Source: G963556115 sp963678205
Lineage (GTDB): Bacteria > Planctomycetota > SZUA-567
Direction of reading: 5' to 3'
Length of the DNA stretch: 64,000 nt
Assembly (NCBI GenBank): GCA_963678205.1
Contig: OY782760.1
Coordinates: 1,674,001 to 1,738,000, forward strand
Part shown: positions 53,589 to 61,612 of the stretch, piece by piece
Layout of the letters: each line of letters begins with the position of its first letter
Numbering within the stretch: the stretch's first letter is position 1
Notes under the pieces: generated by a model
Seen by the model: only the letters and a program-made list of their open reading frames with translations
Database searches by the model: none
Told to the model about the DNA's origin: nothing
Position numbers and translations under genes: made by a program

Positions 53589-54245
53589 ATGTCTGAAGAT
53601 GAAGATGTTGATGTTGTTGCTGTTTGTAAAGAAATTCTTGAAGCGTTGATTGCAGGTAAAACTCCTGAAGATGTACAGGCTATGCTTGCAGCTAAGGGCA
53701 TCGAAGAAGAAGATGCACAGAGTCTTATGAATGTGACAATTATCTGTACCCAAGAGGTGACACCAGTTATTGAGCAGAGGGTTTCTATCGATGATGCACT
53801 GAATAATCTGGTTACTCAGGGACTTGAACCAGCAATGGCTAAGGGCATTTCTGATATGATATTGGAAGTTATGGGTAATAATGCTGCAAATAAAGCAGGA
53901 GTTGATCTGAACGCTGATAGTGAACCGGTGATTTCGCAGGAAGAGATGACCTATCTTATGCGTCTTGCTATGGCGGTCAATACTGATCAGGTAAAGAACG
54001 TCCCTGATAGTAATATTGTTGCGGCTATAAAGAATATTGATGGGATTGAAGATGTTAAGTATGTTGGAGATAATGTTGAAGGGTTTGTTGCCAATGTAAA
54101 ACTGGCCAAGCAGGCAATGGAGAGAACTAGAGGAGGCTTGACTCTACCGGAGGTAATTAAGCAACTTGGAATAGATAAAAAAGAACCATATGTTGCTGTG
54201 CTTGCTTTGTTCTTTTTGAAAGCTGCCGTTAGTAAGGACGCGTAA
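53589..54245 (+). CDS. Uncharacterised acidic protein downstream of ispA
   Basis: 218 residues starting with ATG at 53589, two bases after the ispA stop (GAAAGAAA upstream is a weak ribosome site). It is acidic and largely helical, with no signal peptide or membrane segment. Conserved-looking pieces are EALIAGKTPEDVQAMLAAKG and IDDALNNLVTQGLEPAMAKG, each resembling a UBA/HhH-like helical bundle, and the C-terminal KQLGIDKKEPYVAVLALFFL. No family is recognised. Tight linkage to ispA suggests co-expression. It may be specific to this phylum. Confidence 0.75.
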   Translation: MSEDEDVDVVAVCKEILEALIAGKTPEDVQAMLAAKGIEEEDAQSLMNVTIICTQEVTPVIEQRVSIDDALNNLVTQGLEPAMAKGISDMILEVMGNNAANKAGVDLNADSEPVISQEEMTYLMRLAMAVNTDQVKNVPDSNIVAAIKNIDGIEDVKYVGDNVEGFVANVKLAKQAMERTRGGLTLPEVIKQLGIDKKEPYVAVLALFFLKAAVSKDA

Positions 54246-54385
54246 TTGGTTTGGAGTCTTTTTATTTATATTTTTTATATGCCGTATTGCTTTAATTTAC
54301 GGTACTCTCTATGTTTTTTTATATTGTTGCCAATTATTTGTATGCAGTATAGTTTATCACGATTACTGTCTGAGGAGAATGTAAT

Positions 54386-54865
54386 ATGAGACATATAATT
54401 TCAGCGTTGGTTAGAAATAAACCAGGAGTTTTGGCTAGAGTTTCAGGACTCTTTAGCGCAAGAGGTTTTAATATTGAGTCTTTGGCTGTTGGACAGACAG
54501 AGGATCCTAATGTAAGTCGAATGACTGTCGTCGTACCTGGTGATGACGCCATTCTTGAACAGGTTAGAAAGCAGTTGAGTAAACTCGTTGATACAATTAA
54601 AGTACAGGATTTTGATGAGAATACTTCTGTACTAAGGGATCTTATGTTGATAAAAGTTAAAGCAACTCAGTCTAACCGCAGTGAAATTATAGAGATTGTA
54701 GAAGTTTTCAGAGGAAAAATTGTTGATATGACCCCTAATGGAGTCATTATTGAAGTTACAGGGGAAGAAGGTAGACTTGAGCGTTTTCTAAATATGCTAA
54801 GACCTTATGGTATAGTAGAGACAATGCGTACTGGTAGAATAGCTATGGCAAGGAATGAGAATTAA
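54386..54865 (+). CDS. ilvN: Acetolactate synthase small (regulatory) subunit
   Basis: 159 residues. The ACT domain occupies residues 1-75: MRHIISALVRNKPGVLARVS, GLFSARGFNIESLAVGQTED, with the C-terminal dimerisation domain after it (LMLIKVKATQSNRSEIIEIV). It binds valine and controls the catalytic subunit in branched-chain amino acid synthesis. No ilvB or ilvC gene is near, so the partner is elsewhere. GAGGAG precedes the ATG. The 3' end overlaps the following protease gene by 11 bases. Confidence 0.94.
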   Translation: MRHIISALVRNKPGVLARVSGLFSARGFNIESLAVGQTEDPNVSRMTVVVPGDDAILEQVRKQLSKLVDTIKVQDFDENTSVLRDLMLIKVKATQSNRSEIIEIVEVFRGKIVDMTPNGVIIEVTGEEGRLERFLNMLRPYGIVETMRTGRIAMARNEN

Positions 54866-56060
54866 ATTGAGAATTAAAAAGTTTATAGTAGCTCTAATTT
54901 TTTTATCACTTTTTCAATCTATAAATTTGTTTGCGTTTGATAATAAGCTTCCTGAGATGGCGGAAAAGTCTCAGGAAGCATTTGTATTTATAGCTGGAGG
55001 CAGCGGGGCAATAATTACTGCAGATGGATACGTTATTACCAATAATCATGTTGTTCGTTCTGGAGGAATTTATGGAGTAGCTCTAGCTGATGGCAGGCAG
55101 TTTAAAGCGAAAGTTGTTGGACGAGATAAAAGAGGAGATTTGGCTCTTTTAAAAATTGAAGGCGTTCGAAATCTTCCGTATTTCAGATTAGGTGATTCCA
55201 CAAAAATTAGAGTAGGTGAGGAATGTCTGGTAGTCGGTAATCCACTTTCTTTAGGGCAGAATGACAAAGTACCTTCGTTCAGTGCAGGTGTTATTTCTGC
55301 TGTTCATCAGTTTAGAAAAGGCTATAATGACGCTATTGTTGTCGATGCTCCAATTAATCCAGGGAATTCAGGTGGTCCACTGCTTAATATGTCTGGTGAA
55401 TTGATAGGTATAAATGGTATGACTCAGACTAGAATGGGGCTTAGAAGTAATACAGGAATGGGATATGCTATTCCTTCGTCTCAAATTGAAGTATGGTTGC
55501 CTTTTCTAAAAGCTGCTGAAGGTGGTAATGTTTTTCATGGCAGAATAGCCGGTTTTGACTTGGTAGAGGGTGATGGTATAGTAAAAGTTGAAAGTGTTAC
55601 CTCTGGAACAGATGCTTATGCGGCTGGTTTTAGAACTGGCGATACAATTGTAAGTTTAATGGGAGAGCGTGTGACCAATATTGCTCGTTTGAATAGTATT
55701 CAAGGCGCGTACCCTGCAGGAACTACAATGAATGCGGTTGTAGAAAATAAAGGTGGAGGGGAGAGAAAGTTACTTTTTGAGCTTGCGCCACTCAGACCAT
55801 GGAGACAATCCTTTATTCTTTCTAAACCTAAAGCAGGTGACAAGTATCCTGAGATTTCAAAAGTTCTCCAAGGAACGTCTGCATATAGTGCAGGGGTGCG
55901 TCAGGGTGATAAAATTACTTCAATAAATAGTAATCCAGTAAGAGTGCAGGCGATTAATCAAGTTTCACGTTTCTTTTCAAATTTGTGCGCTGGAGATGTT
56001 ATTGACTTACAAATACAGAGGCGTGATCAAAAAATTGGGATCAAATTTGTTGCCGAATGA
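54855..56060 (+). CDS. DegP/HtrA-like serine protease with PDZ domains
   Basis: 401 residues with an N-terminal signal peptide (KKFIVALIFLSLFQSINLFA). Catalytic triad: His in VITNNHVVRSGG, Asp in RGDLALLKIEG, Ser in INPGNSGGPL. Two PDZ-like regions follow (TDAYAAGFRTGDTIVSL and TSAYSAGVRQGDKITSI). It acts in the periplasm on misfolded or specific substrates, with PDZ-regulated activity. Translation is probably coupled to ilvN by the 11-base overlap; a TTG at 54867 is an alternative start. The functional link with branched-chain amino acid synthesis is not obvious. Confidence 0.92.
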   Translation: MRIKLRIKKFIVALIFLSLFQSINLFAFDNKLPEMAEKSQEAFVFIAGGSGAIITADGYVITNNHVVRSGGIYGVALADGRQFKAKVVGRDKRGDLALLKIEGVRNLPYFRLGDSTKIRVGEECLVVGNPLSLGQNDKVPSFSAGVISAVHQFRKGYNDAIVVDAPINPGNSGGPLLNMSGELIGINGMTQTRMGLRSNTGMGYAIPSSQIEVWLPFLKAAEGGNVFHGRIAGFDLVEGDGIVKVESVTSGTDAYAAGFRTGDTIVSLMGERVTNIARLNSIQGAYPAGTTMNAVVENKGGGERKLLFELAPLRPWRQSFILSKPKAGDKYPEISKVLQGTSAYSAGVRQGDKITSINSNPVRVQAINQVSRFFSNLCAGDVIDLQIQRRDQKIGIKFVAE

Positions 56061-56128
56061 TTTTAAGCTTATTCTGATATTAAATAGTAAAGATATTTTT
56101 TGATATTTTCTCTTACTGTGGATTATTA

Positions 56129-57421
56129 ATGATTGATATTTTGAGATTTTTTGTTCATTCATTCTGGGATGTGCTTGGACAGATGGCTCCATACCTTCTT
56201 CTTGGTTATTTGATTGCTGGAATACTATCTGTTTTTGTTACGACTGATACAGTAAAGACTCATCTTGGTGGAAGTAAATTTATGTCTACACTAAAAGCGG
56301 CATTGTTTGGAATGCCTTTACCACTCTGTTCGTGTAGTGTAATACCTGTTACGGCTTCTCTTCATAAGAGTGGTGCGGGAAGAGGCGCTGTTGCATCATT
56401 TTTAGTATCTACTCCTACAACAGGTATAGATTCAATAATGGCAGCATGGGCTTTGATGGGACCTGTCTTTGCTGTATATCGCGCTATAATGTCAATAATT
56501 CTTGGTATTGTTGCTGGGGGATTTGTAAATATTTTTGGTGACAGTACAGTAGCAGTTGCTTCATCTGCGGAAAATTCTTGTTGTTCTCATTCAAGTGGAT
56601 GTGAATGTGAGAATGAAAGTAGCCCACAAGAGAATAAAGTATTTAAAGCTTTGCATTATGCATTTATTACTCTTCCGAAAGATCTATGGAAACCTCTTAT
56701 TATTGGTATTATCATCGCAAGTCTTATTTCTGCCCTGATCGAAGGGAAGTTTATTGACCAATTTTTGGGTGGTGGATTTGGAACAATGTTGATCATGCTT
56801 GTACTTGGTGTACCACTTTATGTATGCGCAACTGCCTCTATTCCTCTAGCTTTGGGGTTTATGGCTTTAGGGGCAACACCAGGTGCGGCTTTTGTCTTTT
56901 TAATTGCTGGGCCAGCAACAAATGCTGCAACTATTACAGTTCTGTGGAAAATGATTGGTAAGAGATCTACAGTTATAATGCTTGTATGTATATTTTTCGG
57001 AGCTCTTAGCGGCGGAATGCTTCTTGATGTTGTCTGGGATAGATTGGGTGCAAATATCGTTTCCTATAATATGAATTCAGATCAGCACACAGGTTGGCTT
57101 TATTCTTTATTTGCGGTAATTTTTATTATTATTCATATTTGGGCTAGATATAGAGCTTGGATAATTTGTTGTCTTTCTAGTGGTACTAAGCATGTAAAAG
57201 ATTCTTGTTGCTCTAGCAGTAGTGAAGTTAAGCAGACTGTTGGCTCATGTTGTAGTGTTTCTAAAAGCAGTGAAAATACTGGTGCAGATTTATGTTTTTG
57301 CTCTGATGCGGCTGAGGAGTCGTGTTGTGGAAATTCTGTTAAGCATGATAAGCAGAATTCATGTTCTGGTAATTCAAAGAGTGTAGATCCATCAGATGTA
57401 TCTTCCTCTTGTTGTAAATAA
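56129..57421 (+). CDS. ArsP/UPF0718-type permease with Cys-rich tail (probable metal or thiol-ligand efflux)
   Basis: 430 residues. Membrane helices surround the conserved motif PLPLCSCSVIPVTASLHKSG, which is typical of the DUF318/ArsP and SO_0444 permeases that export arsenic species, copper or zinc. The second half repeats the pattern (LYVCATASIPLALGFMALG). The C-terminal ~80 residues are a soluble tail with repeated Cys-Cys pairs (for example DSCCSSSS, GSCCSVS, ESCCGN, SSSCCK) that should bind soft metals. A shorter Cys-rich loop (NSCCSHSSGCECE) lies mid-protein. It is probably a metal-exporting permease with a cysteine-rich metal trap. Confidence 0.85.
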   Translation: MIDILRFFVHSFWDVLGQMAPYLLLGYLIAGILSVFVTTDTVKTHLGGSKFMSTLKAALFGMPLPLCSCSVIPVTASLHKSGAGRGAVASFLVSTPTTGIDSIMAAWALMGPVFAVYRAIMSIILGIVAGGFVNIFGDSTVAVASSAENSCCSHSSGCECENESSPQENKVFKALHYAFITLPKDLWKPLIIGIIIASLISALIEGKFIDQFLGGGFGTMLIMLVLGVPLYVCATASIPLALGFMALGATPGAAFVFLIAGPATNAATITVLWKMIGKRSTVIMLVCIFFGALSGGMLLDVVWDRLGANIVSYNMNSDQHTGWLYSLFAVIFIIIHIWARYRAWIICCLSSGTKHVKDSCCSSSSEVKQTVGSCCSVSKSSENTGADLCFCSDAAEESCCGNSVKHDKQNSCSGNSKSVDPSDVSSSCCK

Positions 57422-57476
57422 GTATGCATATTATTTGTATTTTGCGTGTGTCCTCAAATTTTTAAGGAATGGTTGT

Positions 57477-58811
57477 ATGCGGTATACGATTATTTATTTT
57501 GTTTTTTGTATTCTATTAATGTCATCTTCTGTTGCTTATTCTGCTGTTAATAAAGACACTGTCAGAAATTTTAAAATTGCTTGCGATCTTGACGGGAGGA
57601 GTGAACTTGAACGTAAGAATGCAATAAAAAGCATTATCAGGGATGGAGATAAGAATGAAGAATATTTTATATCTATGCTTGGTAGCAGTAAAATTATTGA
57701 GCGTCAGATAGCTGCTGAAGTGTTAGGTGGTCTTGGAGGGGAAAAGTCTGAGGTTGCGCTTATTGAAGCTTTGGGGGATAAAGATGTTTTTTTGCAGGGA
57801 GCGGCAGGCCGAGCTCTTGCGATCCTTTATTCTAGGTTGCCTCAAGAATTTCTAATTGAGCGTTTACGAAGTACTGATAAGACTATTGTAAGCATGGCTG
57901 TAATGTATGGCGCTTTTAAAAAATCCAGATATATGGGGGAAACACTTCAACCTGAACTTATAAAAACAGTAAGTGATGTACTTATAGCAATAAAAGATAA
58001 ACGTGAAATTCAAGCGGCTGTAATGGTGTTAAGGTATGCGAATACTGAGGAAGCTGTTATGGCGTTACTAAATGTAGCTGAAAAAACTAGTAATGCAGAA
58101 ATACAGATTGAGATATGCATAGCACTAGCAAGTATTGCTCCGGAAGGTAAGGCTCCTCAGATAGAAAGTTTGGCAATGAGTGGTAAGCCACTTGTTGAAG
58201 TTGAAGCGTGGAACGCGCTCTCTGCAATGGGTTATGACGATGCTGATAAAGCTCTATCTGGATTGGCAATAAACCCAGACCCTAGAGTTCAGGCAAGAGC
58301 AATTGAGTATTTAGCTGATTTTGGTGGTAAATATGATCCTTTATTTGTTAGTGCATTGAGTAGTGCTGATCCTGAAGTACGTCTTCAGGCTCTATATGCT
58401 TTAAAGAAAACCTCTTCTATTCACTCAGCTTCTGAAATTGCAAAAATGATGGGACCTCAAGGGGATAGAAATCCCGTTGTGAGGGCAAGAGCTGCTCTTG
58501 TTTTTGCTGAATTAACTCATTCGGGGGGGCTTGCGCCACTTTTAAAAGATAGCAGAAATAATAATACGAAGATGCTTGAATTTCGTCTTGAAGCTATAAA
58601 AGCGCTCGGTGAATTGGGTGATAAGGGAGCTTTGCGAGCGTTGATAGATATGTTGCGTGATGATGATATCTTAGTGAGAATAACGGCAACAAAATCTTTA
58701 GGTGCACTAGATGACAAAAGGGCTATTTCTAAACTCAAAGAGATGTTGAAAATACGTAAAGGGGAAGAAAAAATGGTTCTTCAAGAGGTGATAGGTGAAA
58801 TTAATAATTGA
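57477..58811 (+). CDS. Exported HEAT-repeat protein
   Basis: 444 residues. The ATG at 57477 (AAGGA about 10 bases upstream) gives the signal peptide MRYTIIYFVFCILLMSSSVA; an upstream in-frame ATG at 57396 lies inside the permease gene and is rejected. The rest is HEAT/PBS-lyase-type repeats of about 30-35 residues, such as RQIAAEVLGGLGGEKSEVAL, PEVRLQALYALKKTSSIHSA and VRITATKSLGALDDKRAISK. It is probably a periplasmic scaffold that binds proteins or metals. It follows the Cys-tailed permease by 55 bases and may be co-transcribed. Confidence 0.85.
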   Translation: MRYTIIYFVFCILLMSSSVAYSAVNKDTVRNFKIACDLDGRSELERKNAIKSIIRDGDKNEEYFISMLGSSKIIERQIAAEVLGGLGGEKSEVALIEALGDKDVFLQGAAGRALAILYSRLPQEFLIERLRSTDKTIVSMAVMYGAFKKSRYMGETLQPELIKTVSDVLIAIKDKREIQAAVMVLRYANTEEAVMALLNVAEKTSNAEIQIEICIALASIAPEGKAPQIESLAMSGKPLVEVEAWNALSAMGYDDADKALSGLAINPDPRVQARAIEYLADFGGKYDPLFVSALSSADPEVRLQALYALKKTSSIHSASEIAKMMGPQGDRNPVVRARAALVFAELTHSGGLAPLLKDSRNNNTKMLEFRLEAIKALGELGDKGALRALIDMLRDDDILVRITATKSLGALDDKRAISKLKEMLKIRKGEEKMVLQEVIGEINN

Positions 58812-58826
58812 GTGTTCTATTTAGCT

Positions 58827-59458
58827 TTAACTAGATTCTTGAAGAAAGAAATTTTGTAAAAGGTTTTTGTCAAAGTCTGCTGATGGAGAGGGTCTATTAG
58901 GATGCCAGCCTATCCCAAGAATGTTATACTTTTTTGAATATGCTCCTTCGAGATTATTATTTTCATCAGATATAAATGGTGTTAATTTTCCTGAATCTTT
59001 GATAAGACAGTTGTGAAAGGAGTTGACTTCTGCAGGGAAATTAAGATTATATTTAAACGGATTTTCAATATAATTAACTTTATTACAACATATTGGGTGC
59101 TCATTGTCATCAGATATTTCAAGCTTTCCGCCGAAGTGACTAACTAATAGCTGTAGCCCTCTGCATACTCCTAGCAGCGGAATTGAATAATATTTTGCAT
59201 ATTCAATAAGGTTGTGTTCTGTTTTATCTCTCAATTCATTCTCGTCAATGGCATTACCTCAACATATTATAAATGCATTAAGTCCCCAGTTCTTAACGTA
59301 ACATGTTATACGTTATCCAATATTGGGTAACATAATCCAGTCTATTTCTGGAAGTGTAGAATTGAGATAATATGCCCTGTCTTGAGCTAAGCAGTCCCGA
59401 TATTCCTCAATATTTGATACTCTGGTAGTTATTCTTAATTTGATCCGGCTATTCTCAT
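58827..59458 (-). pseudogene. Decayed class I glutamine amidotransferase (peptidase C26-like)
   Basis: An open 135-codon frame at 58827-59234 holds the C-terminal two thirds, with the nucleophile elbow GVCRGLQLL and the late His region GIGWHPNRPSP. Upstream on the minus strand the same frame carries TTRVSNIEEYRDCLAQD and PEIDWIMLPNIG, interrupted by TAA at 59313-59315 and TGA at 59259-59261 (a degenerate form of a GGNDI loop, here GNAIDE). The likely original start (ATG at 59458) is also out of frame. The intact protein would have hydrolysed a gamma-glutamyl compound. The 135-residue part might still be translated. Confidence 0.8.
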
Positions 59459-59525
59459 ATATTATTTACCATTAGATACTGTTTGAGATGCAAGCCATTA
59501 TGGATATCATATTATTGATAATGTC

Positions 59526-60716
59526 CTATTTATCCGACAAGTCATCCCATTCTAATACTTTGTTTTTATTTGCCATCAGCCACTTGTTTGCAGCTCCAGC
59601 TGGGCTATTGAGTCTTCTTGAACTAGCCATGATGTTGGAAAATTCTTTTAAATCGAGCTTAATTCTGGTTAGGAAAGTGCATATATCAGGGAAAGTATCA
59701 TAAAATTCTGTGGTGACAAAAATATGAATATCTTCAGATTTTCCGTAAACCGCTAGTGGGTCATTAAGCATTTTGATCTTCCATTCACCAAATATCCAGT
59801 GTGGCTGCCAAGCAGTAACAACAATGTTCTCTTTTTTCTTAAGAGCTTCTTCAAGTCTACTAACCATGTATTTGTCACTCTTAGAGATTATTCTAAAACC
59901 TTTGAGACCATACAGCTCAAGAGCTCTTTTGGTCATATGATTAAGCTTTGATGATGGATCTATAGAATAAATAATTCCACCTGAGTTTTCTTTTGTAAGT
60001 TCATCAATAGAGTTTATTTTCATGTAGTCCGGAACAACTAACCCAAGTTTTGCACCAGTTAACCATGCACCAAGATCAACGATTTTGTTACCTGCATCAG
60101 CTACAAATGCAGCGTGTGTGTTAGGAAGCCATATTGAAGGCGTCATATCTGCTCTATTTGTTACCAGCATTTGCCAGAGGTCTGATAGTGCATTTTGAGA
60201 TACTGGTTTGGCTGTAATGTCTACATTCAGATTGTTATCCATGGCTTCAGATATCAGAGCTGTAATGACTTGTGAGGTAGGCCATTCTTTAACATAACCA
60301 ATACGAACCAGAGGTTTACCTTTTTTAAATCTGAATATATCTTCAGTATTTGTATCTGGTTGCTGTATTAGTATAAAATAAAATATGATATATAGAGTAC
60401 AAATTGGAATGGTTGTTAGTACTATTAATTTAACAAAACTTGGGATGCTTTGTATTCTCTCTTTATAAGTAGACAATCTCTCAAGTATTCTTTTCTTGAG
60501 AGATTCTTTTATTTTCTTTTCAGTTGAGTCAGTTTCTGCTTTGGTTTTTCTTAGTGATTCAACTGCGCCTAAGAGGAGTTTTTTAATTTCAGATTGAAGG
60601 TTTTCATCTTTCTGATTATCAAAGTACCCGTCTTGCTGAGCTTGGGGAGGCTCAGGTATGCGATTAGCCAATTTTTCAAGAAACCATGCTATTAGTCTCT
60701 TGAAAAGACCTATCAT
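59526..60716 (-). CDS. Membrane-anchored OpuAC/ProX-type substrate-binding protein
   Basis: 396 residues. Residues 1-90 are a charged, partly coiled-coil region; one hydrophobic helix (about 92-118, FVKLIVLTTIPICTLYIIFY) is followed by a glycine-betaine/choline-type binding domain (about 135-396). Aromatic residues of the ligand cage are in KEWPTSQ, SIWLPNTHAAF and TAWQPHWIFGEW. It lacks a cleavable signal peptide, so it is an inner-membrane protein with the binding domain outside and an unusual cytosolic arm. No ABC ATPase or permease is near. It overlaps the upstream lipoprotein gene by 4 bases (ATGA). Confidence 0.87.
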   Translation of the reverse strand: MIGLFKRLIAWFLEKLANRIPEPPQAQQDGYFDNQKDENLQSEIKKLLLGAVESLRKTKAETDSTEKKIKESLKKRILERLSTYKERIQSIPSFVKLIVLTTIPICTLYIIFYFILIQQPDTNTEDIFRFKKGKPLVRIGYVKEWPTSQVITALISEAMDNNLNVDITAKPVSQNALSDLWQMLVTNRADMTPSIWLPNTHAAFVADAGNKIVDLGAWLTGAKLGLVVPDYMKINSIDELTKENSGGIIYSIDPSSKLNHMTKRALELYGLKGFRIISKSDKYMVSRLEEALKKKENIVVTAWQPHWIFGEWKIKMLNDPLAVYGKSEDIHIFVTTEFYDTFPDICTFLTRIKLDLKEFSNIMASSRRLNSPAGAANKWLMANKNKVLEWDDLSDK

Positions 60717-61612
60717 CTAGTTCTCCTTTGTCTGGCTGATTTTCCCTGAACAAAAGCGGTCTTAATAACTTCACCGGCTGTAGAGTCAACGTATATTCTA
60801 TAATATGTTTTATTCGCTAGGCTTGGTTCGCCTTTTCCTGCCCAGAATTGGTATACAGAAAACTCATGCTGACCACTTGCCTTACCCATAATTTTGCGCA
60901 TTATGCTCTTGTCTTCAATGGGTGAAACAAAACGAGCACGATCTAGGATAGGTGAAATCTCTATTAAACGTAATCCTGGTTTTATATAGTTTGCGTTGAG
61001 CCATTCGCATGCTGCAAGTCTGGTTGCTGGGTCTGTACTTGCTAGGTTGTCTATATATGTCTGGGTGTTCGCTGGTGCAGTCTGTAATGTATTTGCTTCT
61101 TCAAGAGCTATTGCAGCTTGTGGGTCTTTATAGTCTGCAACACCTAGAATCCAGCATTTCTTTTGAAGCACTTTGTCCAAATGCCCTTTACCATGACATT
61201 GGTTGCAGCTTATGCCTATATTAGTTGTTTTTATTTTTGACTGAAGAGCATTTTGTAATTTACTTGGAAGAGTAAGGAAGCCTGTACCATGACACTTTGG
61301 GCAAATCATATCTCTGTAATAAGTAATGCAGAACAGTGTCCTGTCTTTTCTATCTATCCAGGCTCTCAATGTAGTTGTCTTCTTGTTCTCATCTTTAATT
61401 ACTTTTTTGTATTCTTGCCCATTATTGAGAGCTGCTGCCACTTCTACTGCCACGCCTGGAGAGTTGAGCTTTTCCTCGCCAAGATAGTATTCAATTGCGG
61501 AACGTGTAACAGCTGCGGAACCTCCGCTTCTGCCGTTTGACGGATCTCCACAGCTACTAAACAATATGGCAACTAAAGTGAATGCAACTAATAGTACGTT
61601 TTGTTTTATCAT
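60713..61612 (-). CDS. Lipoprotein with DnaJ-type zinc-finger repeats
   Basis: 299 residues. A lipobox, AILFSSC with Cys21, follows the signal peptide. Two CxxCxGxG motifs, CPKCHGTGF at 104-112 and CNQCHGKGH at 136-144, match the zinc-binding repeats of DnaJ but without any J domain. Two more cysteines are at residues 95 and near 154. The C-terminal half is beta-rich (WAGKGEPSLANKTYYRIYVD). Overlaps of 4 bases (ATGA) with both neighbours show tight translational coupling. It should sit on the outside of a membrane beside a parvulin and a binding protein, possibly assisting envelope protein folding. Confidence 0.84.
   Translation of the reverse strand: MIKQNVLLVAFTLVAILFSSCGDPSNGRSGGSAAVTRSAIEYYLGEEKLNSPGVAVEVAAALNNGQEYKKVIKDENKKTTTLRAWIDRKDRTLFCITYYRDMICPKCHGTGFLTLPSKLQNALQSKIKTTNIGISCNQCHGKGHLDKVLQKKCWILGVADYKDPQAAIALEEANTLQTAPANTQTYIDNLASTDPATRLAACEWLNANYIKPGLRLIEISPILDRARFVSPIEDKSIMRKIMGKASGQHEFSVYQFWAGKGEPSLANKTYYRIYVDSTAGEVIKTAFVQGKSARQRRTR

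Noticed and set aside
57396..57476. Upstream start for the HEAT-repeat protein inside the permease gene
   Set aside because: Only the ATG at 57477 has a ribosome site and yields a signal peptide at the N-terminus.
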